38,439 nt of DNA from Streptomyces sp. CBMA29 (GTDB lineage Bacteria; Actinomycetota; Actinomycetes; Streptomycetales; Streptomycetaceae), in NCBI RefSeq assembly GCF_014596445.1, contig NZ_MECL01000018.1, positions 1-38,439 on the forward strand. The letters run 5' to 3'. The stretch's first letter is position 1. The number at the start of each line of letters is the position of its first letter. The translations under genes were made by a program, and so were the position numbers. Positions 23,459 through 30,342 of the stretch are shown here, in pieces. The notes beneath the pieces were generated by a model that saw nothing but the letters and a program-made list of their open reading frames with translations, did not search any database and was not told where the DNA came from.

Positions 23459-24627
23459 AGCGTCCGCACACCCGCGGGAGCGCCGCCACCGTCGGCGGGA
23501 CCGCGCTGCTCGCGCTCGCCCTCGCCGGCTGCTCGCTGAACGTCCAGAACGTGCCGCTGCCCGGCGGCGCCGACCTCGGCGGCCACCCCTACACGGTGAA
23601 GGCCGACTTCGCCGACGTCCTCGACCTCGTCCCGCAGGCGTCGGTACGCGTCAACGACGTCGCCGTCGGCCGCGTCACCAAGATCGGCCTCGGCGCGGAC
23701 GGCTGGTCCGCGACCGTCACCATGAAGGTCAACGGCAAGGTGCGACTGCCCGCCAACGCGTACGCGCACCTGGAACAGTCCAGCCTGCTCGGCGAGAAGT
23801 ACATCCAGCTCTCCGCGCCGCCCGGCACCCGGGCCGCCGGCGGCGCCCTGCGCGACGGCGCCGTCATCCCCGCCTCGCGCACCAACCGCAACCCCGAGGT
23901 CGAAGAGGTCTTCGGCGCGCTGTCCATGCTGCTCAACGGCGGCGGCGTCGCCCAGCTCAAGACCATCTCGGTGGAGCTGAACAAGGCGCTGACCGGCAAC
24001 GAACCGCAGATCCGCTCGATGCTCCACCAGGTCGACACGCTCGTCAGCGACCTCGACGCGCACAAGCAGGACATCACCGACGCGCTCGACGGCGTCAACG
24101 AACTGTCCGCCACCCTCGCCGCCCGCGACCAGAAGATCGGCACCGTACTGACCGGCCTCAGCCCCGGACTGAAGGTGCTGGAACAGCAGCGCGGCTCGCT
24201 GGTCACCATGCTGCGCTCGCTGGACACGCTCTCCGGCGTCGCGGTGGACACCGTCAACCGCAGCAAGGACGACATGGTCGCCGACCTCAAGGCCCTCGCG
24301 CCCACCCTGCAACGGCTCGCCGACGCGGGCGACGCGCTGCCCGACTCGCTCCAGGTGCTGGTCACCTACCCGTTCACCGACGAGGTCCTCAACGGCGTCA
24401 AGGGCGACTACCTCAACGTCTACCTCGACCTGACCGCCGTACCCGGCACGCGGCTCATCCCCGAGATGCCCGCGTCTGGGAACGTCTACCCGCCCGACCC
24501 CGAGAACCCGATGTCCGCGCACACCAAGGCCGACCGGACGACGACGGTCGACAAGAAGCTGCGGGAGGCGGGCATCCCGCTGCCGCTGCCGTCGGTCACC
24601 GGCTCGACCAGGACCGGGGGCCGCTGA
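23455..24627 (+). CDS. mceE: Mce-family lipoprotein MceE
   Basis: Fifth Mce tube subunit and the only lipoprotein of the six, as in mycobacterial loci (LprK position). The 390-residue protein begins with a signal ending LALAGC, lipidated at C26. The MCE domain follows (ADVLDLVPQASVRVNDVAVGRVTKIGL, SSLLGEKYIQLSAPPG). The helical region runs from NPEVEEVFGALSMLLNGGGV to VLVTYPFTDEVLNGVKGDYLNVYLDL, including AARDQKIGTVLTGLSPGLKVLEQQRGSLV. The ATG overlaps the mceD stop by 4 bases and the stop shares one base with the mceF start (TGATG). Confidence 0.93.
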   Translation: MKRPHTRGSAATVGGTALLALALAGCSLNVQNVPLPGGADLGGHPYTVKADFADVLDLVPQASVRVNDVAVGRVTKIGLGADGWSATVTMKVNGKVRLPANAYAHLEQSSLLGEKYIQLSAPPGTRAAGGALRDGAVIPASRTNRNPEVEEVFGALSMLLNGGGVAQLKTISVELNKALTGNEPQIRSMLHQVDTLVSDLDAHKQDITDALDGVNELSATLAARDQKIGTVLTGLSPGLKVLEQQRGSLVTMLRSLDTLSGVAVDTVNRSKDDMVADLKALAPTLQRLADAGDALPDSLQVLVTYPFTDEVLNGVKGDYLNVYLDLTAVPGTRLIPEMPASGNVYPPDPENPMSAHTKADRTTTVDKKLREAGIPLPLPSVTGSTRTGGR

Positions 24628-25946
24628 TGCTGACCCGCGTCACCATCGCCAAGAACATCGCCTTCCTGCTGATCGCCGTGCTCGTGCTCGGCTTCATCGG
24701 CGTCCGCTACGCCGACCTCGGCCGGTACGTGGGCCTGCGCGGCTACTACACCGTCAAGGTCGAACTCCCCGAGGCGGGCGGCCTGTTCGAGCACGCCAAC
24801 GTCACCTACCGCGGCGTCTCGGTCGGCCGGGTCGGCCCGGTCAGACTCACCGACGACGGCGTCGAGGCCGAACTTCGGATCAACGACTCCGCGCCGCACA
24901 TCCCCTCCCGCCTCAAGGCCGTGGTCGCCAGCCTGTCGGCCGTCGGCGAGCAGTACATCGACCTGCGGCCGACCACCGACCAGGGGCCGTATCTCGCCGA
25001 CGGCTCCCGCGTCGAACGCGCCGACACCACCATCCCCGCGCCCGTCACCAACCTGCTGACCAGCGTCAACAGCCTGGCCGGTTCGGTGCCGCTGAAGTCC
25101 TTGCAGACGGTCGTCGACGAATTCGGCAAGGCGTTCGCGGGACAGGGCGACAACCTCCAGTCGCTGCTCGACACCAGCGGCGAGTTCATCTCCGCCGCCG
25201 ACATGAACCTGCCCGGCAACATCACGCTGATGGCCGACGGGCGGACGGTGCTGCGCACGCAGGCCGACGAGGGCGACGCCATCAAGTCCTTCGCCACCAG
25301 CGCCAGTCAGCTTGCCAAGCAGCTCAACGACTCCGACACCGACCTGCGCCGGCTCATCGCCGCGGCGCCCGACGCGGCGGGACAGGTCAGCGCGCTGCTG
25401 CGGGACGTCGGACCCCAACTCAGCGTCGTGCTGGCCAACTTGCTGACCACCTCGGACGTGGCCGTCACCCGGCAGCACGGCATCGAGGAGTTCCTGGTGA
25501 AGGTGCCCGCGGTGGCCGCCGCCGGATCGACGGCGGTGGACGGCAAGGGCCTGCACTTCGGCATGGCCGTCACCTTCTTCTCCCCGCTGCCCTGCACCTC
25601 CGGATACGGCGGCACCACGTACCGCAACGGCCTCGACACCAAGGCGCCGGCCACCGCGCTCAACACCGCGGCCCGCTGCACCGCCCCCGCCTCCTCCGGC
25701 ACCGATGTCCGCGGCTCGGCCAACGCCCCGAACGGCGGCGGCGTCCCGAGCCCCGTGCAGCCCGGGTCGGTGCTCCCGACCGGCACCGGTACCCCGTCCG
25801 CCGCGGGCCCGTCCACCGGGACGACGACGTACGGTACGAGCGTGCTGCCGGGAGCGCTGGGTCTGCCCTCGCTGCCGGCCGGGCCCACCGGCACGATGGC
25901 GGACCTGCTCGGCCTCGGTGACACGCGCCTCGGGGACACGCGATGA
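24627..25946 (+). CDS. mceF: Mce-family protein MceF
   Basis: Sixth Mce tube subunit, 439 residues. It has an anchor helix at about 8-25 (IAKNIAFLLIAVLVLGFIGV), an MCE domain (GLFEHANVTYRGVSVGRVGPVRL, SAVGEQYIDLRPTTDQG) and a helical region to about 330. A 100-residue Gly/Ser/Thr/Pro-rich tail with little predicted structure follows, and the protein ends in a duplicated LGDTR. The tail begins after two Cys-bearing segments (SPLPCTSGYGG, AARCTAPASS). The start shares a base with the mceE stop; the stop overlaps the next gene by four bases. Confidence 0.92.
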   Translation: MLTRVTIAKNIAFLLIAVLVLGFIGVRYADLGRYVGLRGYYTVKVELPEAGGLFEHANVTYRGVSVGRVGPVRLTDDGVEAELRINDSAPHIPSRLKAVVASLSAVGEQYIDLRPTTDQGPYLADGSRVERADTTIPAPVTNLLTSVNSLAGSVPLKSLQTVVDEFGKAFAGQGDNLQSLLDTSGEFISAADMNLPGNITLMADGRTVLRTQADEGDAIKSFATSASQLAKQLNDSDTDLRRLIAAAPDAAGQVSALLRDVGPQLSVVLANLLTTSDVAVTRQHGIEEFLVKVPAVAAAGSTAVDGKGLHFGMAVTFFSPLPCTSGYGGTTYRNGLDTKAPATALNTAARCTAPASSGTDVRGSANAPNGGGVPSPVQPGSVLPTGTGTPSAAGPSTGTTTYGTSVLPGALGLPSLPAGPTGTMADLLGLGDTRLGDTR

Positions 25947-26452
25947 GCGCCCGCAGGTCCACCCTGGTCTGGGTCACCGCGTGGGCGGTCGCCGCCGTGG
26001 TGTGCGCGCTCGGCGCCTGGTCGTACGCGGACACGCGCGGCGACGGCACGCTCGACTACGCCAAGGCCCGCGACGCCGTACTGGCCGACGGACAGCGGGA
26101 CATCACCCGGCTGAACACGGTGGACGCCGCGCACCTGGACCGCGACCTCGCGACCTGGCTGGACACGACGACCGGGCCGCTGCACGACCGCATGAGCCGT
26201 ACGCACACCGCGGACGCCGCCGCGCTCAAGCAGTCCGGCACCTCCACCCGGGGCACGGTCACCGACGCGGCGGTCACCGAACTCGACACCAGGGCCGGTA
26301 CGGCGAAGCTCATCGCGACCGTGCAGGTCCGGGTCATGCCGCGCGGCGGCGCGGCCACCACCGACCGCAAGCGGTTCGAGGCGGGCCTGTCCCGTACCTC
26401 GGACGGCTGGAAACTCACGGCGCTCACCGCGGTGCCCGTCGGCGCGAGCTAG
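25943..26452 (+). CDS. Mce-associated membrane protein, type A copy 1
   Basis: Small single-pass protein of 169 residues: a short basic N-terminus, one helix (WVTAWAVAAVVCALGAWSYA), and an extracytoplasmic domain of about 125 residues of the VirB8/NTF2-like fold expected for Mas/Mam proteins. In mycobacteria such proteins stabilise Mce transporters. It shares a block with the gene two places downstream: AKARDAVLADGQRD, LNTVD, TWLDTTTGPLH, AAVTELDTRAGTAKL, SDGWKLTAL. Coupled to mceF by ATGA. It is the first gene of the A-B-A'-B' series closing the operon. Confidence 0.88.
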   Translation: MSARRSTLVWVTAWAVAAVVCALGAWSYADTRGDGTLDYAKARDAVLADGQRDITRLNTVDAAHLDRDLATWLDTTTGPLHDRMSRTHTADAAALKQSGTSTRGTVTDAAVTELDTRAGTAKLIATVQVRVMPRGGAATTDRKRFEAGLSRTSDGWKLTALTAVPVGAS

Positions 26453-26465
26453 GAGAGGCGGCCAA

Positions 26466-27071
26466 GTGAGCACCACGCATGAGCCCGACGTCGAGGCGCC
26501 GGAGACCGAGGCGGCGGAGACCGACGCGCCGGAGGTCAACCAGGCTGCCGCCGGGCGGCGTTGGCGGTGGCCGTACGGATGGCGGCGTACGGCGGCGGTC
26601 GCCGCGATCGTCCTGCTGCTCCTCGGGGGCGGCGGATTCGGTTACGCGGCACACCGGTTGACCGACCCGGCCGCGACGGACAACCGCGCGCTGACCGACA
26701 CCGAGGCGACCAACCGGGTCGTCGGGGACGTCAGCAACGCGCTCGGCAAGATCTTCGCGTACACGCCGCAGGACACGGAGTCGACGGAGCGGGCCGCCCG
26801 CGACCTGCTGGACGGCGCGGCGGCCGACCAGTACCAGGCGCTGTTCGGGCAGATCCGGCAGCGCGTCGCCGAGCAGCAACTCACCCTGACCACAAGGGTG
26901 GTGCGCGCCGGAGTCGTCCGGCTCACCGCCGACCGCGCCCGGCTGCTGGTCTTCCTCGACCAGACCGCCCAGCGCAAGGGCGCCGCGGCCACCAGCGCGG
27001 CGGCCCAACTCTCGGTCACCGCCAGGCTCGACGGCGACCACTGGCGGATCACCGATCTCAAGGCCCGGTAG
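26466..27071 (+). CDS. Mce-associated membrane protein, type B copy 1
   Basis: Single-pass protein of 201 residues. An acidic cytosolic start (DVEAPETEAAETDAPEV) is followed by an Arg/Trp-rich stop and one helix (AAVAAIVLLLLGGGGFGYAAH). The extracytoplasmic Mas domain reads NRALTDTEATNRVVGDVSNALGKIFAYTPQD to LTADRARLLVFLDQTAQRKG and ends DGDHWRITDLKAR. The same block order recurs in the gene at 27737. The GTG at 26466 has GGAGAGGCGG upstream, 13 bases after the preceding stop. Confidence 0.87.
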   Translation: MSTTHEPDVEAPETEAAETDAPEVNQAAAGRRWRWPYGWRRTAAVAAIVLLLLGGGGFGYAAHRLTDPAATDNRALTDTEATNRVVGDVSNALGKIFAYTPQDTESTERAARDLLDGAAADQYQALFGQIRQRVAEQQLTLTTRVVRAGVVRLTADRARLLVFLDQTAQRKGAAATSAAAQLSVTARLDGDHWRITDLKAR

Positions 27072-27082
27072 GAGGAAGACGG

Positions 27083-27703
27083 ATGGCACGGATGCCCTTC
27101 AAGGGTGGCGGCGGGTCGTGGGACCGGCTCGGGGCGCGGCTGCGCGCTCCGGGCCGGCCGCTGCTCGCCACGGCCGTCGCGCTCGCCGTCGCCGCGGCGG
27201 TCGCCGCCGCCCTGACCGGCTGGTCCCGGTACGGGGCCGCGCACGACGACGACGCGGCCTTTGCGCGGACCCGCGACACGGTGCTCGCGGCGGGGGAGCA
27301 GGCGGTGCAGAACATGAACACCCTGGACTACTCCGACGTCGACCACGGGCTCGACATCTGGGAGAGCTCCACGACCGGCGACCTGCACAGCCAACTGGTC
27401 CAGGGGCGGGCGGAGTTCGAGAAGCAGGTGCAGCAGGCCCAGACGGTCAGCACCGCGAAGATCCTGTCCGGCGCGGTCACCGAACTCGACACCAGGACCG
27501 GCAAGGCCGGCGTGATGATCGCGCTGCGGATCACCGTCGAGGCGCCCAAGGCCAAGCCCGCGGTCAAGGAGAGCCGGATGCTCGGCGAACTCACCCGCAC
27601 GGCCTCCGGCTGGAAGCTCAGCGCCCTCGGCCAGGCGCCCATGGGCGACAGCGCCGCAGACCCGTCGCCGTCCCCTTCCACGTCCACCACCGACGGCAAG
27701 TAA
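27083..27703 (+). CDS. Mce-associated membrane protein, type A copy 2
   Basis: Single-pass protein of 206 residues: basic Gly-rich N-terminus, helix (LLATAVALAVAAAVAAALTGW), then a domain parallel to the gene at 25943 (TRDTVLAAGEQAVQNMNTLDYSDVDHGLDIWESSTTGDLH, GAVTELDTRTGKAGVMIALRI, ASGWKLSAL). It ends in a short Ser/Pro/Thr tail. The in-frame open stretch reaches further upstream, but the ATG at 27083 follows GGAGGAAG directly after the previous stop. Its closest visible relative is the type A copy 1 two genes upstream, pointing to duplication of the A-B pair. Confidence 0.87.
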   Translation: MARMPFKGGGGSWDRLGARLRAPGRPLLATAVALAVAAAVAAALTGWSRYGAAHDDDAAFARTRDTVLAAGEQAVQNMNTLDYSDVDHGLDIWESSTTGDLHSQLVQGRAEFEKQVQQAQTVSTAKILSGAVTELDTRTGKAGVMIALRITVEAPKAKPAVKESRMLGELTRTASGWKLSALGQAPMGDSAADPSPSPSTSTTDGK

Positions 27704-27736
27704 GCCGCCCCGCCGTCCGCGAGAGGACCGCCGCCC

Positions 27737-28576
27737 ATGTCGACCACCCGCCACCTCATCAACCGCCAGCGCCGCCTGGCGGCCACCGCGCCCCCGCGCG
27801 AGCGCGCGACCCGTACAGCGGATGTGGATACGGATACGGATACGGATACGGATGTGGATGTGGAGGTCGCGGACCGTCCGGAGCGTGCCACCGCCCCCGC
27901 CGCCACCGCCGTACGGACCCGCCCAGTGCGCCCGCCGCGTACGTCGGAGAAGCCCACCGACAAGGCGACCGAGTCCGAGCCCGAGTCCGAGCCCGAGTCC
28001 GAGCCCGAGTCCGGGCCCGAGTCCGAGTCCGAAGCCCGCGCGCGGCGGTGGCGCCCGCGGCCCGTCACTGTCCTCACCGTCGGCCTCGCCCTGCTGACCG
28101 TGCTGCTCGGCGGCCTCGCCGCCTGGTCCGCGGGCAAGGCGTCCGACCTGCGCGACTCGGTGGCCTCCGGCAACACCGCGCTGACCGACACCGCCCGCAC
28201 CAGCGAGGTCAAAGGCACCGTCGCCCAGGCCGTGAACGCGGTCTTCTCCTACAACTACGCCGACACCGCCCGCACCGACGACGCGGCCAAGCGCGTACTG
28301 ACCGGCAAGGCCGTACAGCAGTACGCGACGATGCTCGCCCAGGTCCGGGCCCAGGCGCCGGCGCAGAAGCTCGTGCTGACCACGACCGTCACCGACACCG
28401 GCGTGGAACTGCTCGACGGCGACCGCGCCCGCGTCCTGGTCTTCGCCGACCAGAGCAACACCAGCACCGCCAAGTCGGCCAATGCGGCGACCACTTACGC
28501 GGCGGCGATGTTCGCGGTGGACGCCGTGCACCAGGACGGCACCTGGAAGATCGCGAGCATCGACACCTTCGGTTAG
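27737..28576 (+). CDS. Mce-associated membrane protein, type B copy 2, with repeat-rich cytosolic tail
   Basis: A protein of 279 residues. The extracytoplasmic C-terminal half matches the type B gene at 26466: NTALTDTARTSEVKGTVAQAVNAVFSYNYAD, GDRARVLVFADQSNTS, DGTWKIASID. It differs in a cytosolic N-terminus of about 108 residues with two in-frame repeat tracts: DTDTDTDTDVDV from GGATRY hexamers (27820-27861) and ESEPESEPESEP from 12-base units (27971-28030). One helix follows (VLTVGLALLTVLLGGLAAW). The ATG has AGAGGA upstream. It is the last gene of the Mce operon; only 14 bases separate its stop from the convergent siderophore operon. Confidence 0.85.
   Translation: MSTTRHLINRQRRLAATAPPRERATRTADVDTDTDTDTDVDVEVADRPERATAPAATAVRTRPVRPPRTSEKPTDKATESEPESEPESEPESGPESESEARARRWRPRPVTVLTVGLALLTVLLGGLAAWSAGKASDLRDSVASGNTALTDTARTSEVKGTVAQAVNAVFSYNYADTARTDDAAKRVLTGKAVQQYATMLAQVRAQAPAQKLVLTTTVTDTGVELLDGDRARVLVFADQSNTSTAKSANAATTYAAAMFAVDAVHQDGTWKIASIDTFG
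27820..27861 (+). repeat. Hexamer tandem repeat inside gene (GGATRY x7)
   Basis: Seven units: one GGATGT, four GGATAC, two GGATGT. It encodes alternating Asp with Val or Thr. Copy-number changes would stay in frame and alter only tail length. Confidence 0.85.
27971..28030 (+). repeat. 12-base tandem repeat inside gene (five units)
   Basis: GAGTCCGAGCCC occurs three times exactly, followed by two variants (GAGTCCGGGCCC, GAGTCCGAGTCC). It encodes ESEP repeats in the cytosolic tail of the last Mas protein and stays in frame whatever the copy number. Confidence 0.85.
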
Positions 28577-28590
28577 GGCCTGTCCTGCGG

Positions 28591-30342
28591 TCAGCGGTTG
28601 GTGAGGCGCCAGCCGCGCGCGCGTTCGTGTTCCGACCACAGCGCGGCGTAGCGCCCGCCCGCGGCGAGCAGTTGGGCGTGCGTGCCCTGTTCCGCGATCC
28701 GGCCGTCTGCCAGTACGGCGATGTGGTCGGCGGCGGCGATCGTGGACAGGCGGTGCGCGATCACCAACAGGGTGCGCCCGGCGGCGAGTTCGTCCAGCGC
28801 CTCGTGGACGGCGCGCTCGTTCTCGGCGTCCAGGGCGGACGTGGCCTCGTCCAGCAGGACGATCGGGGTGTCCTTGAGGAGCGTGCGCGCGATGGCCACG
28901 CGCTGCCGCTCACCGCCGGACAGCAGCCGTCCGCCCTCGCCCACCCGGCTCGCCCAGCCGTCCTCTAGCCGCTCCACGATCGGGTCGACCCGCGCCCGCC
29001 GGGCCGCGGCACGTACCTGCGCGTCGGTCGCGTCGGGCCGCCCGAGCCTGATGTTCTCCTCGACCGTGCCGTCGGTGAGGTGCACGTCCTGGAACACCAG
29101 CGAGACGGTGTCCATCAACTCGGCCGTGGACAGCTCCCGTACGTCGATCCCGCCGATCCTGACCGCGCCCGCTTCCACATCGAAGAAGCGCGCGATCAGC
29201 TTGGTCACGGTGGTCTTGCCCGCGCCCGAGGCACCGACCAGGGCGGTGGTGGCGCCCGCCGGAATCCGCAGCGTGAGAGCGTCGAGCACGGGAGCCGCCG
29301 GGCCGTATCCGAAGGTGACGCCGTCGATCTCGACCGACAACCCGCCCTCCCCGCGCGGCAATTCGCGCGGTTCGGCCGGCTCCGGCAGCGGCGGGGTGTT
29401 CAGTACGGCGTCGATCCGCTCGATCGCCGCCCGGCAGGTCCGCAGCGCCACCACCGCGCCCGCGACGACCGCGAAGGGTTGCAGGAAGTGCACGCCGAGC
29501 ACCAGCAGCGCGACGGCCCGCGCGGGCGACACCTCGCCGTGGGTGGCCAGCAGTACGCCGATCACCAGGACGGCGGTGAAGGCCAACTGGATCGCGAGCT
29601 GGCCGAGTTGCAGTCCCGGCAGCGCTCCGGTGACCTCGCGGCGGGCGGCCTTGTGCTGCGCCGCCAGGGCGCCGTCGAGCTGTCCGCGACCGCCGCCCGC
29701 CGGGTCGTCGGAGCGGCCGTTGGCCCGCAACACCGGCTGCGCGCCCGCGAATTCCACCAGCCGTGCCCCGGCCTCCGCCGCGGCGGCGTCGTGCTCGGCC
29801 TCCGTGCGGTCGGTCAGCCGCCGCGCGACGGAGAACACCGCGAGCACCACCGGCACGGTGACCAGCACCGACAGGGCGATCCGCCAGTCGTAGCAGAGCA
29901 TGAAGACGAAGATGGTGACCGGCGTCAGCACGGCCCCGATCAGCGTCTGCGCCAGGTGCACCGACAGCGTCGCGGTGGTGACCCCGCGCCCGAGCAGCCG
30001 CTCCAACTGCCCGGTGCGCGTGGCGTCGAACCAGCCGAGCGGCAGCCGTACGACGTGCTCGCCGAGCCGGTCGTACAGCGACCTGCGCCACGCGGAGGAC
30101 AGCAGCAGCGCCCGGATTCCCATGTCGTAGTGGGCGATCCAGCCGATCACGACCGTCCCGGCCAGCGGCAGCAGCCACCAGCCGGCCGTCGCGGTCCTGC
30201 CGGTCAGCAGCGCGGTGAGCAGCGGCACCAGCAGCCCGAAGGCGACGCCCTCGCTGACCGCGTAGACGGTGGTGGACAGCAGGTAGCGCAGCAGCGGGCG
30301 GCGCTGCGCGTCCCCGACGATCCGCAGCAGCAGCGCGATCAC
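28591..30342 (-). CDS. Exporter-fold ABC half-transporter for siderophore import, second subunit (IrtB/YbtQ-like)
   Basis: Inner-membrane half-transporter of 583 residues: a six-helix type-IV (exporter-fold) membrane domain to about 320, then an ATPase domain with Walker A GASGAGKT, signature LSGGERQRVAIAR, Walker B IVLLDEATSALDAENE and switch His in IAHRLSTI. Both the architecture and pairing with a second half-transporter and a siderophore-binding lipoprotein fit iron-siderophore importers such as IrtAB or YbtPQ rather than a drug exporter. The frame is open far upstream, but the GTG at 30342 (IALLLRIVGDAQRRPLLRYLL) overlaps the stop of the first subunit as GTGA. It is the last gene of the operon and converges with the Mce operon. 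Confidence 0.88.
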   Translation of the reverse strand: MIALLLRIVGDAQRRPLLRYLLSTTVYAVSEGVAFGLLVPLLTALLTGRTATAGWWLLPLAGTVVIGWIAHYDMGIRALLLSSAWRRSLYDRLGEHVVRLPLGWFDATRTGQLERLLGRGVTTATLSVHLAQTLIGAVLTPVTIFVFMLCYDWRIALSVLVTVPVVLAVFSVARRLTDRTEAEHDAAAAEAGARLVEFAGAQPVLRANGRSDDPAGGGRGQLDGALAAQHKAARREVTGALPGLQLGQLAIQLAFTAVLVIGVLLATHGEVSPARAVALLVLGVHFLQPFAVVAGAVVALRTCRAAIERIDAVLNTPPLPEPAEPRELPRGEGGLSVEIDGVTFGYGPAAPVLDALTLRIPAGATTALVGASGAGKTTVTKLIARFFDVEAGAVRIGGIDVRELSTAELMDTVSLVFQDVHLTDGTVEENIRLGRPDATDAQVRAAARRARVDPIVERLEDGWASRVGEGGRLLSGGERQRVAIARTLLKDTPIVLLDEATSALDAENERAVHEALDELAAGRTLLVIAHRLSTIAAADHIAVLADGRIAEQGTHAQLLAAGGRYAALWSEHERARGWRLTNR

